Made by a program: the position numbers and the translations under genes. Below, piece after piece: positions 1 to 10,175 of a stretch of DNA of 64,000 nt. Location: contig CM025851.1 in NCBI GenBank assembly GCA_003952965.2, positions 15,054,099 through 15,118,098 on the forward strand, given 5' to 3'. Origin of the DNA: Morella rubra (Eukaryota > Streptophyta > Magnoliopsida > Fagales > Myricaceae). The notes beneath the pieces are model-generated. The model worked only from the letters and a program-made list of their open reading frames with translations, searched no databases and had not been told where the DNA came from. How positions within the stretch are numbered: position 1 is the stretch's first letter; each line of letters begins with the position of its first letter.

Positions 1-221
1 CTCTTCTCACACTAACACCGTCACACGTTCAAGGTTCAGCCTTCAGCCGTTGCCCACCGCCGTCCGCCGTTGCACCGCACCAGGCCACCAGCCACTAGTT
101 TCTCCCGCGCCAGCTGAGCCACGACCACCAGCTACTGAACGTGTTGCTCGTGTTCCAGCTCCATGCCTCCACGCCTTTACAATTTGAACCCCCTTAGATT
201 TTCATCCTGGCTCCGCCACTG
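1..221. mobile_element. Right terminus of an hAT-family transposon cut by the window edge
   Basis: The segment ends in CTGGCTCCGCCACTG at 207-221, whose reverse complement CAGTGGCGGAGCCAG is a typical terminal inverted repeat of plant hAT elements; related ends occur at 49093 and 60717 in this window. The bases after it, GGGTTGTG at 222-229, would be one copy of the 8-bp target duplication. The left end lies outside the window, so family and size cannot be given. It has landed in the 5' part of a LINE reading frame. No coding region is visible in these 221 bases. Confidence 0.6.
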
Positions 222-1062
222 GGGTTGTGGGCACTGGTCTTTCTATGGAGGAGGAGCCACATGGTGCGGCTGTTCTTTCTTCACGAGGCAGAGAATGGAC
301 TGAGATGGCTGAGGAGAATCGATGTTTGTTGGCTGAATTGGCAAAGTTGAAGGAGCAGGGGAGTCATATGGGCAGAGGCAGGTCGACGCTAAGGAGCAGA
401 TTGAATAGAAGCAAGTCCAAACCATCTTGGAGGATCCGAGACCAGAACGAACAGGGAAAGCAGAAAGCTCTGATTAATGGGCGTCGGTCTCCTGGTGTAG
501 ACGAAGCTGTTGTCCACAAGCAGTTGGAGGGCAAGAAATCCTACGCTGCGATTGCATCTGGTTCAAGTAACAGAGGACCTACTCCAAAAACCTCTTTGAT
601 GAAGTTGAACTTCGTGCAACCTGAAATTGTGGATGGTGATGGGATTTTTAAGGCTCCGCAACGAGTGCCAACCAAAACATGCTGGTGGCTTAGGAGTTCC
701 GGATATTAAGTTGTGGAACCAAGATTGTACTTTAAAACACCTCTGGCATATTTTACATGATGATAACAGCTCAGTTTGGGTGGATTGGGTTAGGAAGAAT
801 TTGTTAAGGGGGCGTCGCTCCAGGAAGTTAACGTTGTTTCGGATGCAACTTGGAATTGGCGACAATTAATGCATTTGCGTGATATTGCTCAACCAAGAAT
901 CAGATCAGTTGTGGGGAATGGTGAATGCACTTCTATTTGGTTTGACAATTGGCACCCGGTGGGCCCACTTTATAGAAGAACCACTATGGAGTTGATTAGG
1001 AATTCAGAACTTGGACCTTTGGCCATGGTGAAGGAGATTGTATCAGGCACAACTTGGAGATT
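222..1062 (+). pseudogene. LINE (L1-type) remnant: ORF1 start joined to ORF2 tail
   Basis: The frame at 227-640 is lysine/arginine-rich and has the KSYAAIASG-type stretch and Pro/Thr linker seen in plant LINE ORF1 (gag-like) proteins. At about 640-665 it passes, out of frame, into the C-terminal part of ORF2: a CxPKxxGGLGVPDIK motif, then WVDWVRKNLL, and after another frame change near 820 the WFDNWHPVGPL segment that lies next to the zinc-binding domain following reverse transcriptase. The endonuclease and reverse transcriptase domains are missing, so this is an internally deleted, at least twice frameshifted copy. Sequence after about 1062 is no longer LINE-like. An hAT end abuts its 5' side. 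Confidence 0.75.
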
Positions 1063-1705
1063 TCATATTTTGCCTGTTCTCTTCTTTTGGGGTTTTTTCT
1101 TTTCTCTGTGTTATTGATTTGTTTGTTTTCCCATTTACTTTGAATTAGATTTCATATTATGCTTAGTCGTAGCTTCTTTAAATTCGATTGTGGGAAAATT
1201 TTCCTACGTAAGCGTGAAGTGAAAAATCAATACAAATGGCATGGATATATGTGCTGTGGGTTTTATATTCACTGGGCAATTTTGCAGAATGTAGATTTTG
1301 ATGACGATGAAGATGATTTTATGATGTTGATGATGGCGGTGAAGGTATGCACCTTTTATTGATTAAACATCTTATGCTTGTGAGTTTTCTGTTGGAGTGA
1401 CCCATTTTTTGACATGTAAAAACAGTACTAATGATTTTCTAATATTGCAGATGAAGGCACTTTTTAATTGCTTTGTGAAGGATGTCCTTCCAACACCTTG
1501 AGGCAAGTTTTGTGTATATATGGAAGTACTCCTTTTCTTATTGGAGCGGCTGTTAGAGGATGTGGGTGGATTTTTTTTTTCACCTGAATTCACATGACAA
1601 TTTGGTTGGGTTTTAGAATTAATGGTTGATGTAGTGTAAACTATAAACTGATAGCTATAGCTTCCATATGATTTTCACAGTAGAGTTCTTTTACAATAGT
1701 CCCAA
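1063..1705. other. Unassigned stretch with one exon-like acidic segment
   Basis: No complete gene is visible. A short segment at about 1289-1345, preceded by a TTTTGCAG acceptor-like site and followed by a GTATGC donor-like site, would encode an Asp/Glu-rich peptide. This is compatible with an internal exon of a captured gene or of a CACTA protein, but is too short to assign. The rest is T-rich, intron-like sequence. Confidence 0.3.
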
Positions 1706-1918
1706 TTGTTAAGTCTAAATATGTCTCCTTCAGATTATGATAGGATCATTAAGAACCTTGAAAGAAGGGAGGCTAGAATTTCACGCAAAGATGAGATCAT
1801 GAAAGCTATTGGGAAGAAGTTGGACAAGTACAAGAATCCATGGCTGGAGCTCACGATACAATATGGTCAGAACAAGTGGAAATTGTACAACGAAGAATGC
1901 TTATTGTGTTGTATTTGA
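1706..1918 (+). pseudogene. Fragment of an ISWI-type chromatin-remodelling ATPase (CHR11/CHR17-like), SLIDE region
   Basis: The peptide contains DYDRIIKNLERREARISRK, a MKAIGKKLDKYKNPWLEL block and QYGQNKWKLYNEEC. This closely resembles the linker and start of the SLIDE DNA-binding domain near the C terminus of plant ISWI ATPases (CHR11/CHR17). ISWI proteins are about 1,050 residues; only about 60 are present, and after NEEC the frame runs into a stop where the family continues through the SLIDE helices. The sequence immediately downstream (1940-2110) is shared with the right part of the CACTA element ending at 37106. The fragment is therefore probably a captured gene piece inside a CACTA element, not a working exon. 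The family call rests on motif memory. Confidence 0.7.
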
Positions 1919-1939
1919 ATATTTTAGTAGGTCCTTGCT

Positions 1940-2561
1940 TATTATTATTTTATATTAGAAACTTGTTACTTTTTAGATTACTTGTAGAGATTCTTGTGTT
2001 TGTTGTAAAACATTATTAATCAATGATGAAGTATATTTTGTTTTATTATTCTTGTTTTTTAAGTTTTTACATCCAATGAATTATGGTTATTAAAATAAAT
2101 TTGTATTACCGATTAAAAAAGCATGCATAGGAAAAAATTAGTGGTGTTTTAAAAATGTTGGCAAATACCAAAAAAAAAAAAGAGCTTGCACAAACTTTTA
2201 GCGGCGATCACCTGACCGCTGCTATAGATGTTTAAACGCAGAAAAAAAAATTCGATCTAAAGCAGCGTTTGTAACAAACGCCGCAATAGATTAGTCTTTA
2301 GCAGTGTTATACAAATGCTGCTAAAGACCTGGCAAAAAAAAAAGTACACGTGCCTATAGCGGCGGTCACAAACACCACTATAGATCGTGGTCTTCACCAG
2401 CGGTTGCGAAAACCATCGCTATAGTCCATAGCAACGATCATATAGCGGCGATCGTGACCGCTGTTATAGGCTATAGCGACGGTTTTTTGAATTTTAGCGG
2501 TGGTTTTTTTACTTTTAGCAGCGATTTCTGAACGTTGCTAAAGGTTGGCTCTTTTGTAGTG
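1940..2561. mobile_element. Right end of a CACTA (En/Spm) transposon
   Basis: The terminus TTTTGTAGTG at 2552-2561 is the inverted form of CACTACAAAA. Before it, 2190-2550 is packed with subterminal repeats of the form TAGCGGCG/CGCTGCTA in both orientations, the transposase-binding architecture of CACTA elements. The 1940-2110 part (TTAGAAACTTGT..., AATCAATGATGAA..., AATGAATTATGGTTATTAAAATAAATTTGTATTAC) recurs at 36585-36735, so both elements belong to one family. No left CACTACAAAA terminus is seen between 1 and 1900, so the element either starts before the window or is truncated. Confidence 0.75.
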
Positions 2562-2950
2562 ATCTTGTTAAACAACCTCTTGGGTACTATGCAGAGAATA
2601 TGTAAGAGCTTGGTTTCCGAGGCAGAATTATTTGGCAGCGAAGTCTCTAAAGTTGGAATTGAGGAGGAAGCAACCCAGCACTTCATGCCAATGACTATGC
2701 CTAGGAGAAACTCTCAAGAGAGTGAAGTGAATTCAACTGAGAAGATGCCGCCGAAAGTATCAGATACGAGGAATGATGGAATTGAAGCAGATAGTCATGA
2801 ACAAGTACTGTTCTTGAGCAGATCCTCCTTTTTTTTTCTTTTTTTTTTGTTGTTTACTTTCTGTGAGAATGAAAAGAGCATGCTTTGGTTTTGGAATCTC
2901 AATAAATATTTTACCAAAACAAACTTTGAACAGGAGAGAACAAGGTGAGT
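2562..2950 (+). pseudogene. Exon-like remnant of an unrecognised gene
   Basis: Directly after the CACTA end an open frame reads a hydrophilic, Ser/Glu-rich peptide (about 80 residues to a donor-like CAA|GTACTG near 2798). Codon use looks protein-like and the frame is open across the CACTA junction, but I do not recognise the protein. A second possible splice signal pair (TTGAACAG...AAGGTGAGT) lies at 2925-2950. It may belong to the same broken gene as the terminal exon at 3779-3931. Confidence 0.3.
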
Positions 2951-3778
2951 AGCTAGAATTTGTGGTGAGTACTAGAATGACTGATTTTCTTTTCACCTGA
3001 TGCATGTCATTGTATTGTGTGGAACATGATGAAAACAAAGTATATTGATTACTCTATAATGTTGTGGTACCTTGGGCAAAGGTTCATTTAGCAAAGTATG
3101 TGGAATGTTCAATGGTCACTTACACAATTAAAACCTAAAATGTGTTGAGGTAAGATGGGATAAAATCCATTGAAGTGAGATGCCCGGGTACGTTATTCAT
3201 AATGCAGTTTGCTTTTAGTTGATCCTATTATCTCCACTCAATTTATCTGGAATACGTATTCTTAACTTTTAAAAAAATCTCATGGTATCCCTACAGTCAA
3301 AATGATTTTTTTTTTTTCTCTACTCAAAATGAATGTTATTTTTCCTGTTATATTGCATTTTTATTTTTCTTATTTTTTACCATATATTTTTATGTTTAAT
3401 TTTATACTCAACAATATTTTTTATATTATATTTATGTTTGTTTAATCTCTTTGTTTTGATTTGCTCATTGGAATTTGGAGCAATCCTTACATAAAGACTA
3501 TTCTATCCAAGTTTCTGGTGTGTATTTCGTAACTTCTCATTTGTACTATAGAAGAACAAATATAAGTGTGGAAGATGCTGTTAAATATCCGCAGACATGC
3601 ATATACACTGACAGACGTGAAGTTATTTTGGCTTTGGTGATTATTTTTGCTAATGCGCTTTGACCTTATCATGTTGCATATACTTGGGACTAAAACGCAA
3701 TATAACTTCTTGCAGTAATATTTCGACGTTTTCTTTGTGCATGATTTTTAAGAGATTGTAAGATTAAATTCTTAACAG
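2951..3778. other. AT-rich, intron-like sequence
   Basis: Long T-rich runs and no convincing coding segment. It ends in a pyrimidine-poor but usable acceptor (TTCTTAACAG) immediately before the exon-like frame at 3779. I see nothing else in it. Confidence 0.3.
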
Positions 3779-3931
3779 TTTGGAACTCTTGGTGAAATTG
3801 GAACCTTTCCCAAACAATATATGCACGAGTCTATAAATGGATATACTGCGATGGGCCAAAAGTTATTGGCCATTCAGAAAAACTTGAGCAAGCCTCGGCA
3901 TGTCCTGGATTTAAACAGCCTAATTAAGTAG
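3779..3931 (+). CDS. Terminal exon (51 codons with stop) of an unrecognised protein
   Basis: Starting right after an AG acceptor, 50 codons run open to a TAG at 3929-3931. The peptide has a TLGEIGTFPKQYMHES start, a MGQKLLAIQKNLSKP helix-like middle and a VLDLNSLIK end. The composition is typical of a real protein C terminus and the stop closes a conserved-looking block. A degraded counterpart lies at 43690-43790, where indels break the same peptide, so this copy is the better preserved of the pair. I do not recognise the family. It could be the last exon of the gene whose earlier exon remnant lies at 2562-2800. Confidence 0.4.
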   Translation, partial: FGTLGEIGTFPKQYMHESINGYTAMGQKLLAIQKNLSKPRHVLDLNSLIK

Positions 3932-4870
3932 GAGACTTTCAGTACGCGACCCATTCAAGCTTTCAACTGTCAACAATGGTTGGAACAGAACAAGAGGAAA
4001 CTGAAGGAAGCCCAATGACACAACCTGTTACAGAAATTTCAGAAATCAGTGCTTAGGCAAATAGTCGGGTTAGCAGTATCCATTGTCTATTTTTAATCAC
4101 AAACCTGACATAAAGGCCGCACCACTAGGGGCCACGCCAGACCATGTGACAGTGGGTGCTCAACGACGCAGGAGATTTGGTGAAGTTTCAGGAATTGAAG
4201 CATATAGAAATCTCGGGTTGAACTTGCTGAAAAGTAGTGCAGAATTCTAAGGATAAGTAATCTTGTTTGGGACTGCCAAAAAAAGACTGTATAGGCCAAA
4301 ATTACTTGCTTAGGCAAACATTCAATAGTAATTATAAGCTCTTAAAATCAGAAAACAAACGATAATTTTAGCCATCACCCTAGCCTGCTAAACTAAGGTA
4401 CGAGTTGTTCTATCTCTGTTCTAGCTAGGAATAAGAAACTTTGCCAATTTGCACATATATATATACATATATGGTTTATTTTGGCTAAGAGAATCACTTA
4501 CATCATACTTACTCTTAAAGGATGACAATCAGCATTTTTCTATATAACTTTTTTGGAGAAAAAAGTCATTTTGCGTTTCTAAGCTACCAAACCAATCTCA
4601 AACAGAAAATGGGGTCCTAACTAGTTACTACTTTTAACACATTAAATCCTCAAACTTTTAAAATATATCAATTTACACTCTAAAATAAAATCCGACCCTC
4701 AATTTTGACCAATACTTGTAATACCTTAGTCAAACTGTCAATTGTTGTCGAAATTAGAAAATGGGCTTGAAAAATAGTTCTGGCTTTTGAACGCCCTTTC
4801 AACTTTTACAAAATCAACCACGCGGGCCCACAGGCTATTAGTTTTTTCTTGGGGCCGCCCAAATATAAGA
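3830..4870. repeat. Segmental duplication, copy A (about 1 kb)
   Basis: This segment, from GATGGGCCAAAAGTTATTGG to the GGGGCCGCCCAAA block near 4860, is repeated in the same orientation at about 43697-44700 with small indels and point changes. It includes the end of the exon at 3779-3931 and about 900 bases of non-coding sequence downstream. Copy B lies next to the BLISTER remnant. Confidence 0.8.
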
Positions 4871-4949
4871 AAGATAGCTTCTCCCTGGGTCGTATGACAA
4901 AATGTAAGGACATTATAGAAATTCAAGAGTTAGCTTTTTTGGGGCACGT

Positions 4950-5034
4950 TATATGTAATATATTTGCTTACGAGTCGGTTGCTAAATGAGACGGTGCCAA
5001 ATAGTTATCCCTAACAGTATATATCATCCACAAT
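4950..5034. repeat. Left piece of a locus-specific duplicated unit
   Basis: GCTAAATG..., AACAGTATATATCATCCACAAT resembles 24210-24275 and continues, on the other side of the hAT at 5035-8092, into 8093-8150 (TTGTTTCTCTATTTGTACTTTAAC), which resembles 24285-24330. This shows that the hAT inserted into a copy of the same unit that recurs around 24 kb. Confidence 0.5.
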
Positions 5035-5039
5035 CAAAT

Positions 5040-6109
5040 TTAATTGAGTATATGAGCACAACATCTCATATGAATGAATTCATGTCCACAAACAATCTTT
5101 CCCAGAACAACTGGGATTGCTGACAACTTCTTCTGCTTCAATTGTTCAACGGCACTATCATTTGCTGAAGCGTTATCCATTGTTATTGTGAGAATTTTAT
5201 CAATGCCCCACTCCACCATACACTCCTCAAGCTCTCTTATAATTGTCGCTCCTTTATGATTTGACACGTGACGAAATGACAAGATTCTCATTCGTAGTTT
5301 CCAATCAAAATCAATAAAGTGAGCAGTAACACACATATAATTCATATTCTAAAAAGATGTCCAAGTATCAGTAGTGAAGCAACACCTGAAACTATTGTTT
5401 CTCATGCAAGCTTTCAATGTAGTCCTTTCCTCCAAATATAACCCCATGTAATCTCTCGCAATAGTGGAACGGGACAACATCTTAAACCGAGGCTCAAGAT
5501 CATAAATCAACTCTATAAACCCATCCTTCTCTACAATTCTAAATGGGCACTCATTTAAGATAATCATCCTAGCGATCTTTCGCCTAATCCTCTTCTCATC
5601 AAACCTAACAACCCCCAAATCACCAACTGTATTGGACTTCGCACTTTTAATGTCATGACTCAAGAAAGATTGCCTTATATCGGCTTGAGAGTTTTTCCTT
5701 TTATACATTATATATGAATTCAAGTGCTGCTTCAGTCCCGAAGTCCCATTACGTCTATGATGACACCCAATAGTGAACTACAGTAATTACACTTACATTG
5801 AGACCGATCCTGATCAACAACCCCTAATCTCGTGTAGTGATTCCATACATCTGATGGATTAGCAATTCTCTTTCTCTTAGGAAGAGGAGGATGACCACTA
5901 GCAGTAGTAGTTCCCGCACCCTTTATTGTGGATGGGGTTGGTGCTGATGTGCCAGCAGGGCTTGAGGTCCAAGGTTGTGACATTGGTATAGGGCTTATAG
6001 GCAGCTCTATTGGTCCCGACGTACCGCTAGGGCTAGGAGCAGGAGATGTGTTCGGTGTGCTCCCCGATGTAGAGAGCTGTGTAGATCCTGCAATATCCTC
6101 CATGTTCAT
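5040..6109 (-). pseudogene. hAT transposase, N-terminal half (BED zinc finger, RICESLEEPER-like)
   Basis: Reading on the minus strand from 6109, a Ser/Pro/Thr-rich leader of about 75 residues precedes KRKRIANPSDVWNHYTRL and a C-x-C-x2-C cluster of a BED finger at about 5790-5860. Near 5730 the frame breaks. The chain continues from 5723 with MIILNECPFRIVEKDGF and TTDTWTS at 5355-5370, then after another break at about 5346 with HFIDFDWKLRMRIL, TMDNASANDSAV and MRCCAHILN. These are the conserved blocks of RICESLEEPER/DAYSLEEPER hAT transposases up to the insertion domain. The rest, including the C-terminal dimerisation domain, is absent; full proteins are about 650-700 residues. It cannot be functional. 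Confidence 0.8.
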
Positions 6110-6119
6110 TCAAATCTGA

Positions 6120-7480
6120 GAAACAAAAATTCCAAAATCAGACGCCTATATTCCAAATTATCAAACATATTAAATATATACCGAACAATGTATACTTCCC
6201 CTAAAAGTTTTCTCATTTCTAATGTTCAAGAATATGATTAACATGTATTTAATTATAGAGATTATGAACTTAATTAAAGAAAAAGAAAACTCATGAGTCA
6301 TGAAAAAGAAAAAGAAAACTCATGGTCAGTGGTCAATATGTACCATCAACATATATATATATATATATACTTTTTTTCTTCTTCTTGTAATTATCATCCA
6401 AATCAACACTCAAACAAATGCAATGGCTCATGATAATTACAAGAATAATAATAATTAATTAATTATTATCAAGATACTATTTAATTGTACAGCTATTCCG
6501 GGAGTGTTCCTAAGGATAAATAGGCGAAATTAAATGATCAGAGTCACTATTAGTTCACTAATACAACCTGGTGAACTGAGAATACTAAACAAATGCTAAT
6601 TAAGGAATACTGTATTAAGGGCTCATGAATCAAAGTCATCCACTAAGTATTGATTTAATTGAGAATACTAATTAATTGTACTGCTATTGGGCGACATTCT
6701 CAGTTCACTAAACAAATGCAAGGGCTCATGAATTGGAGCGGAACCTATAGGAATTATTTTGAGTGAATAACCACTGCCGGCGTCATTTTAAACTGCATAG
6801 GACTTATTTAACATGTTAATTTATTAATTTAGAAAAAAACATGTTAATTTATTACAAATGGCCGAATGGGGCACCTCCACTCCATTGCCAATAACTTCAC
6901 ACCGAACAGCTCAAGTTTCAACTTTCAACAGCATATTCAAAGAGTCAAAAGTGAAGTTAGACTCTTCGTTTGGATTTTAGTACTAATAATTAATAAAGTA
7001 GCAATAACTTCACATGGTCACACCGAACAAAGTGTCAAAGCCTATGACTCACAATTTCACAAACAACTAAAGGACAAAGCAAACCGTTCACAACTTTACA
7101 CCAAATAAAGTCACGAACTTGCAATTTCACAAACAGTACAAACCAAAATTCTCAGAAAGTTCAAACGTTACAAAGGGAGCTCAAACGTTTGTTCGCAATT
7201 TCAAGAACTCGATGGCGTGCAGCGTGCTGGTCTGCTGCCTACTGGATGGCGATGGCGTGCTGGGCTGGTCTACTAGAAGCTTGACGGCGACAGCGTGCTG
7301 GGCTGGGCTGTTCTACTAGAAGCTTGACTGCGATGACTTGTAGAGTTGTTGGGGAACAACGTCACTGGGTCAGTGTGGGGGTGGGGGGAAACTGGGTTTC
7401 TCAGTCTCTGGAATTTGAATATGGGCAAGGCGCAACTGCGCAAAGCAACAGCCAACAGGGATTTCACAATGTGAATCCCA
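6120..7480. other. 5' non-coding part of the hAT element
   Basis: Between the transposase start and the repeated terminal region lies AT-rich sequence with an (AT)n run at about 6349-6368. No host gene is recognisable. A direct repeat of a GATGGCGTGCTGGGCTGG-like phrase occurs at about 7240-7310. Confidence 0.35.
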
Positions 7481-8092
7481 TTGTAATAGGGTTAGGGAAT
7501 TTTACCCTAACCTGTAGAACGGTGCCATTCACGACCGGCGCCTTTTACTTTTACATTAGTATGGTTTTTTTTTAACATGTATAAAACGAAGTAGTTTTGT
7601 AACTTTTGTTAAAAAAAAAAAAAAAAAAAACTTAAATGTGGCGGTTTTTTCGCCGGATTAGTAGGCGATTACTGGCACCGGTAATAGGACCGCTAATCCT
7701 AAGATATATACACCGGTTACTGGTTGCGGTGGCGGTTAACCTGCCACCACCAGTGCAAATGCGCACCCCTAACCCTAACCCTGTAGAACGGTGCCGTTCA
7801 CGACTGGCGCCTTTTACTTTTACATTAATATGGTTTTTTTTTTTTAACATGTATAAAACGGCGTAGTTTTGTAACTTTTGTAAAAAAAAAAAAAAAAAAA
7901 ACTTAAACGGGACAGTTTTTTCACCGGATTAGCAAGCAGTTACCAGCACTGGTAATAGCACCGCTAATCCTAAGATATATACACCGGTACCGGTAACCGG
8001 CGGTTTGCCGGTTACTGGTTGCGATGGCGGTTAACCCGCCACTGCCGGTGCAAATGCGCACCTCTAACCGCCGGTGCAAATGCGCACCGCTA
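7480..8092. repeat. Tandemly duplicated hAT terminal region
   Basis: A block of about 300 bases (GTAGAACGGTGCC..., CTTTTACTTTTACATTA, poly-A, CGCCGGATTAG..., ACCGGTTACTGGTTGCG, GCAAATGCGCACC) occurs at about 7515-7775 and again at 7785-8066, followed by a short third terminus at 8067-8092. Each ends in GTGCAAATGCGCACCNCTA, the inverted hAT terminus. A short CCCTAACCCTAACCC run at about 7767-7781 sits at the junction of the first two copies. Confidence 0.7.
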
Positions 8093-8100
8093 TCCACAAT

Positions 8101-8836
8101 GACATGTTGTCATTGAAAGTTTGTTTCTCTATTTGTACTTTAACATGAAAAAATAATAATTTAAAATTATTAGAATAACTCAAAATTATAATAAAATGGT
8201 TTATTTCTAAAGCATATTATATCAAATGAGAATATATGAATTAAATAGATAAAACAAATTCATACAATTAAAAATACTCACACTGTTCCAGAAATACATG
8301 ATAATTGATGTTAAATTTAAGAGAAATTGAAAATGTAGCCTGCATATTCTTCAATCCATTAGCTAATTAGGGATCAATAATTGTGAATCTTTATCTGAAA
8401 CGATTTAGTGTATTTTATGAAAAGGGACGCATGATAATTGGTTTTATACAGTTAACGTATTGTGTCACTTGTTAACGAACAATTGAACCTATTGTTTGAT
8501 TCTCAAGAAAGACATTTCCGGCATCCTCGCGTGCTCAATTTCCATCAACTTTGATAGGAAAGCAAATAGTGAAACTATAGTTCAAAACACATGCGAGTGA
8601 TGCTTCAGTACATGTGTGAATCAGAAGTTTCTTCTCGGCCTCTTTCTGAATTCATATAGATATTGAAACGAATTCCAGCATCTATTTAACTAGTCTGAGA
8701 GCTACATTAGTCGCTCCATAAACCTAATATTCCCTTGTCTAGCAAACACCAAATCCGGAAATAGTCTGAGAAGACAATAGAGGAAGAAATATATAACTTT
8801 TTGGATTCCCATTGATAGATTGCAAAAGAAAGCTTT
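8101..8836. other. AT-rich intergenic sequence, no gene seen
   Basis: The first 50 bases continue the duplicated unit interrupted by the hAT. The remainder has no convincing open frame, repeat or structural RNA that I can see. Confidence 0.3.
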
Positions 8837-8893
8837 TCTAGCTTCAGTCAAAATTAGTGGTCTTTCATCTTTTCTAGCTTGGGCAATGTTGGA
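8837..8893. repeat. Short dispersed repeat shared with 37661-37716
   Basis: AGCTTCAGTCAAAATTAGTG and the following GTCTTTCATCTTTTCTAGCTT...GCAATGTTGGA recur almost unchanged near 37665-37716. Read on the minus strand it could encode a short peptide ending KLEKMKDH before a stop, which hints at the end of a small reading frame, but no family is recognisable. Confidence 0.5.
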
Positions 8894-8910
8894 GACGGTA
8901 GGTGTAGGTT

Positions 8911-9379
8911 CAGGGCCGGCTCAAATCAATGTGTGGCCTAAGGCAGTCTAAACTATTAGGCCTTTTATATACATTTTAATATAAAATATTTAAAATTATC
9001 TGAAAATTATTAAATTTAATATAAAATATTTAAAGACCCCATTAATTGTTTTATATGGCCCCTCATACATGACATCAAGATTCCATGACTACCGAAGTTT
9101 AAAAGTCTATAGGGCATTTTTTCCCTTTAAACAAAGTTCAAAAATATCTAAAAAAGAATTAGGGGTCTTGAAAAAACATCACTTGCAAAAAGACAGTCTC
9201 TCATGGTAAAAAAAAAAAAATAAATTGCATCTTGCCATTACTTTTTTGTTTTCTTAAGACAATTGTCTTTTTATTTATTGGGTTTAAAAAAAATAAAATA
9301 AAATTACTCTTTACGAGGCCTTGCTCAGGGTGAGGCCTTGGGCAACTGCCTAAGTTGCCTTACCCTTGAGGCGGCCTTG
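8911..9379. mobile_element. Non-autonomous hAT-like element (about 470 bp)
   Basis: The left end CAGGGCCGGCTCAAA and the right end TTGAGGCGGCCTTG are imperfect inverted repeats (12 of 14 positions agree) of the CAGGGCCGGC type widespread in plant hAT elements. The inside has no coding capacity and carries repeated AGGCCTT motifs near both ends. I could not find a matching 8-bp duplication (TGTAGGTT on the left, GAAAAAAC on the right), so the exact edges are uncertain. Confidence 0.55.
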
Positions 9380-9879
9380 GAAAAAACTTAACAGTTTTCT
9401 CATAAGTCTCTAGTTGTTGGAGGCCTCCAAAATCTAGAGAGGATATTCTTGAGTTTCTAGAGTCATTTGATAGAGAAAAACTCTCAGAGACTGTGAATGC
9501 CGCTCCGGCAGAGATACTTAGATTATTACATTAAGGTTTTCATAGTCAAGCGGTTGCCCATGTCTGAATCTCTGTTGTAAGGATTTCTTCGTAGTGGATT
9601 TCAGGTGACTGCTAGCCCGAAAATTTTTTTCTTTAAATGGTATTTCAAAAGTTTTCACTTCGTCACCAAATCTTTGTCTCTTTGTGTGATTGAAGTTCGA
9701 TTTAATTTTCTACTGCTTATTATTTGATTGAGTTGATTATTATATATATCTAGGCTGTCAGAACAATTTTAGAACGTATTTTAAAATTATTTATTGTTTT
9801 ATTAATTAGAGAAAAAACACATTCACCCTTATAAGTGTTGTTAGGGTAGTCTAAACTGAGTTTTTCAATATTTATTGTG

Positions 9880-10175
9880 TTTTTCCAGAAAATCAAAACA
9901 CGTCTTAATGAAAGTGTTTGTTTGTTGGTAATAGTTCCAACTTGATCATCGCTACAGGAATAAATACCCCAAATCCGACGCTAATTATCCGAGTACCTTT
10001 TTGTTTTGAAATAAAATACATCTACACGAAGGATACCCGAAGACCGAAAACAAATTATCCGACGACGCGGATCTTTTCTTTTTGGCCCTTCTTGGCAGAG
10101 ATCCGACCTTCAATCCATGATCCATCCGTCTTTTGTGCCTTTTTCTGGAAGAGTGCCCCGTAGGATGACGTCGTT
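9880..10175 (+). repeat. Upstream region of the membrane-protein gene, unit copy 1
   Basis: AAAATCAAAACACGT...TTAATGAA, the CAGGAATAAATA phrase, several ATCCGACG/ATCCGAG motifs and CTGGAAGAGTG are shared, in the same order, with 17600-17760 and 18700-18830. This looks like the distal promoter of the gene at 12385, now separated from its TATA region by an insertion of about 2 kb. Confidence 0.55.

Larger units (their letters stand above)
5035..8092 (-). mobile_element. RICESLEEPER-type hAT element with 8-bp target duplication, 3' half deleted
   Basis: TCCACAAT occurs at 5027-5034 and again at 8093-8100, a perfect 8-bp target-site duplication, the hAT hallmark. The right end reads inward as TAGCGGTGCGCATTTGCACC, and near-copies of that terminus lie just inside it. 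The transposase gene runs leftward from 6109. At the left edge no matching inverted repeat is recognisable and the transposase stops mid-domain at about 5040. An internal deletion has therefore probably removed everything from the middle of the gene to just short of the 3' terminus. Flanking sequence on both sides matches the uninterrupted unit near 24.2-24.3 kb, which serves as an empty site. Confidence 0.7.

Noticed and set aside
7767..7781. CCCTAACCCTAACCC as an internal telomeric repeat
   Set aside because: Only two and a half units, the six-base CCCTAA form instead of the usual plant CCCTAAA, and placed at the junction of a duplicated transposon end.
8911..9379. Exact 8-bp target duplication for the CAGGGCCGGC element
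   Set aside because: The flanking octamers TGTAGGTT and GAAAAAAC do not match, so no duplication is claimed.
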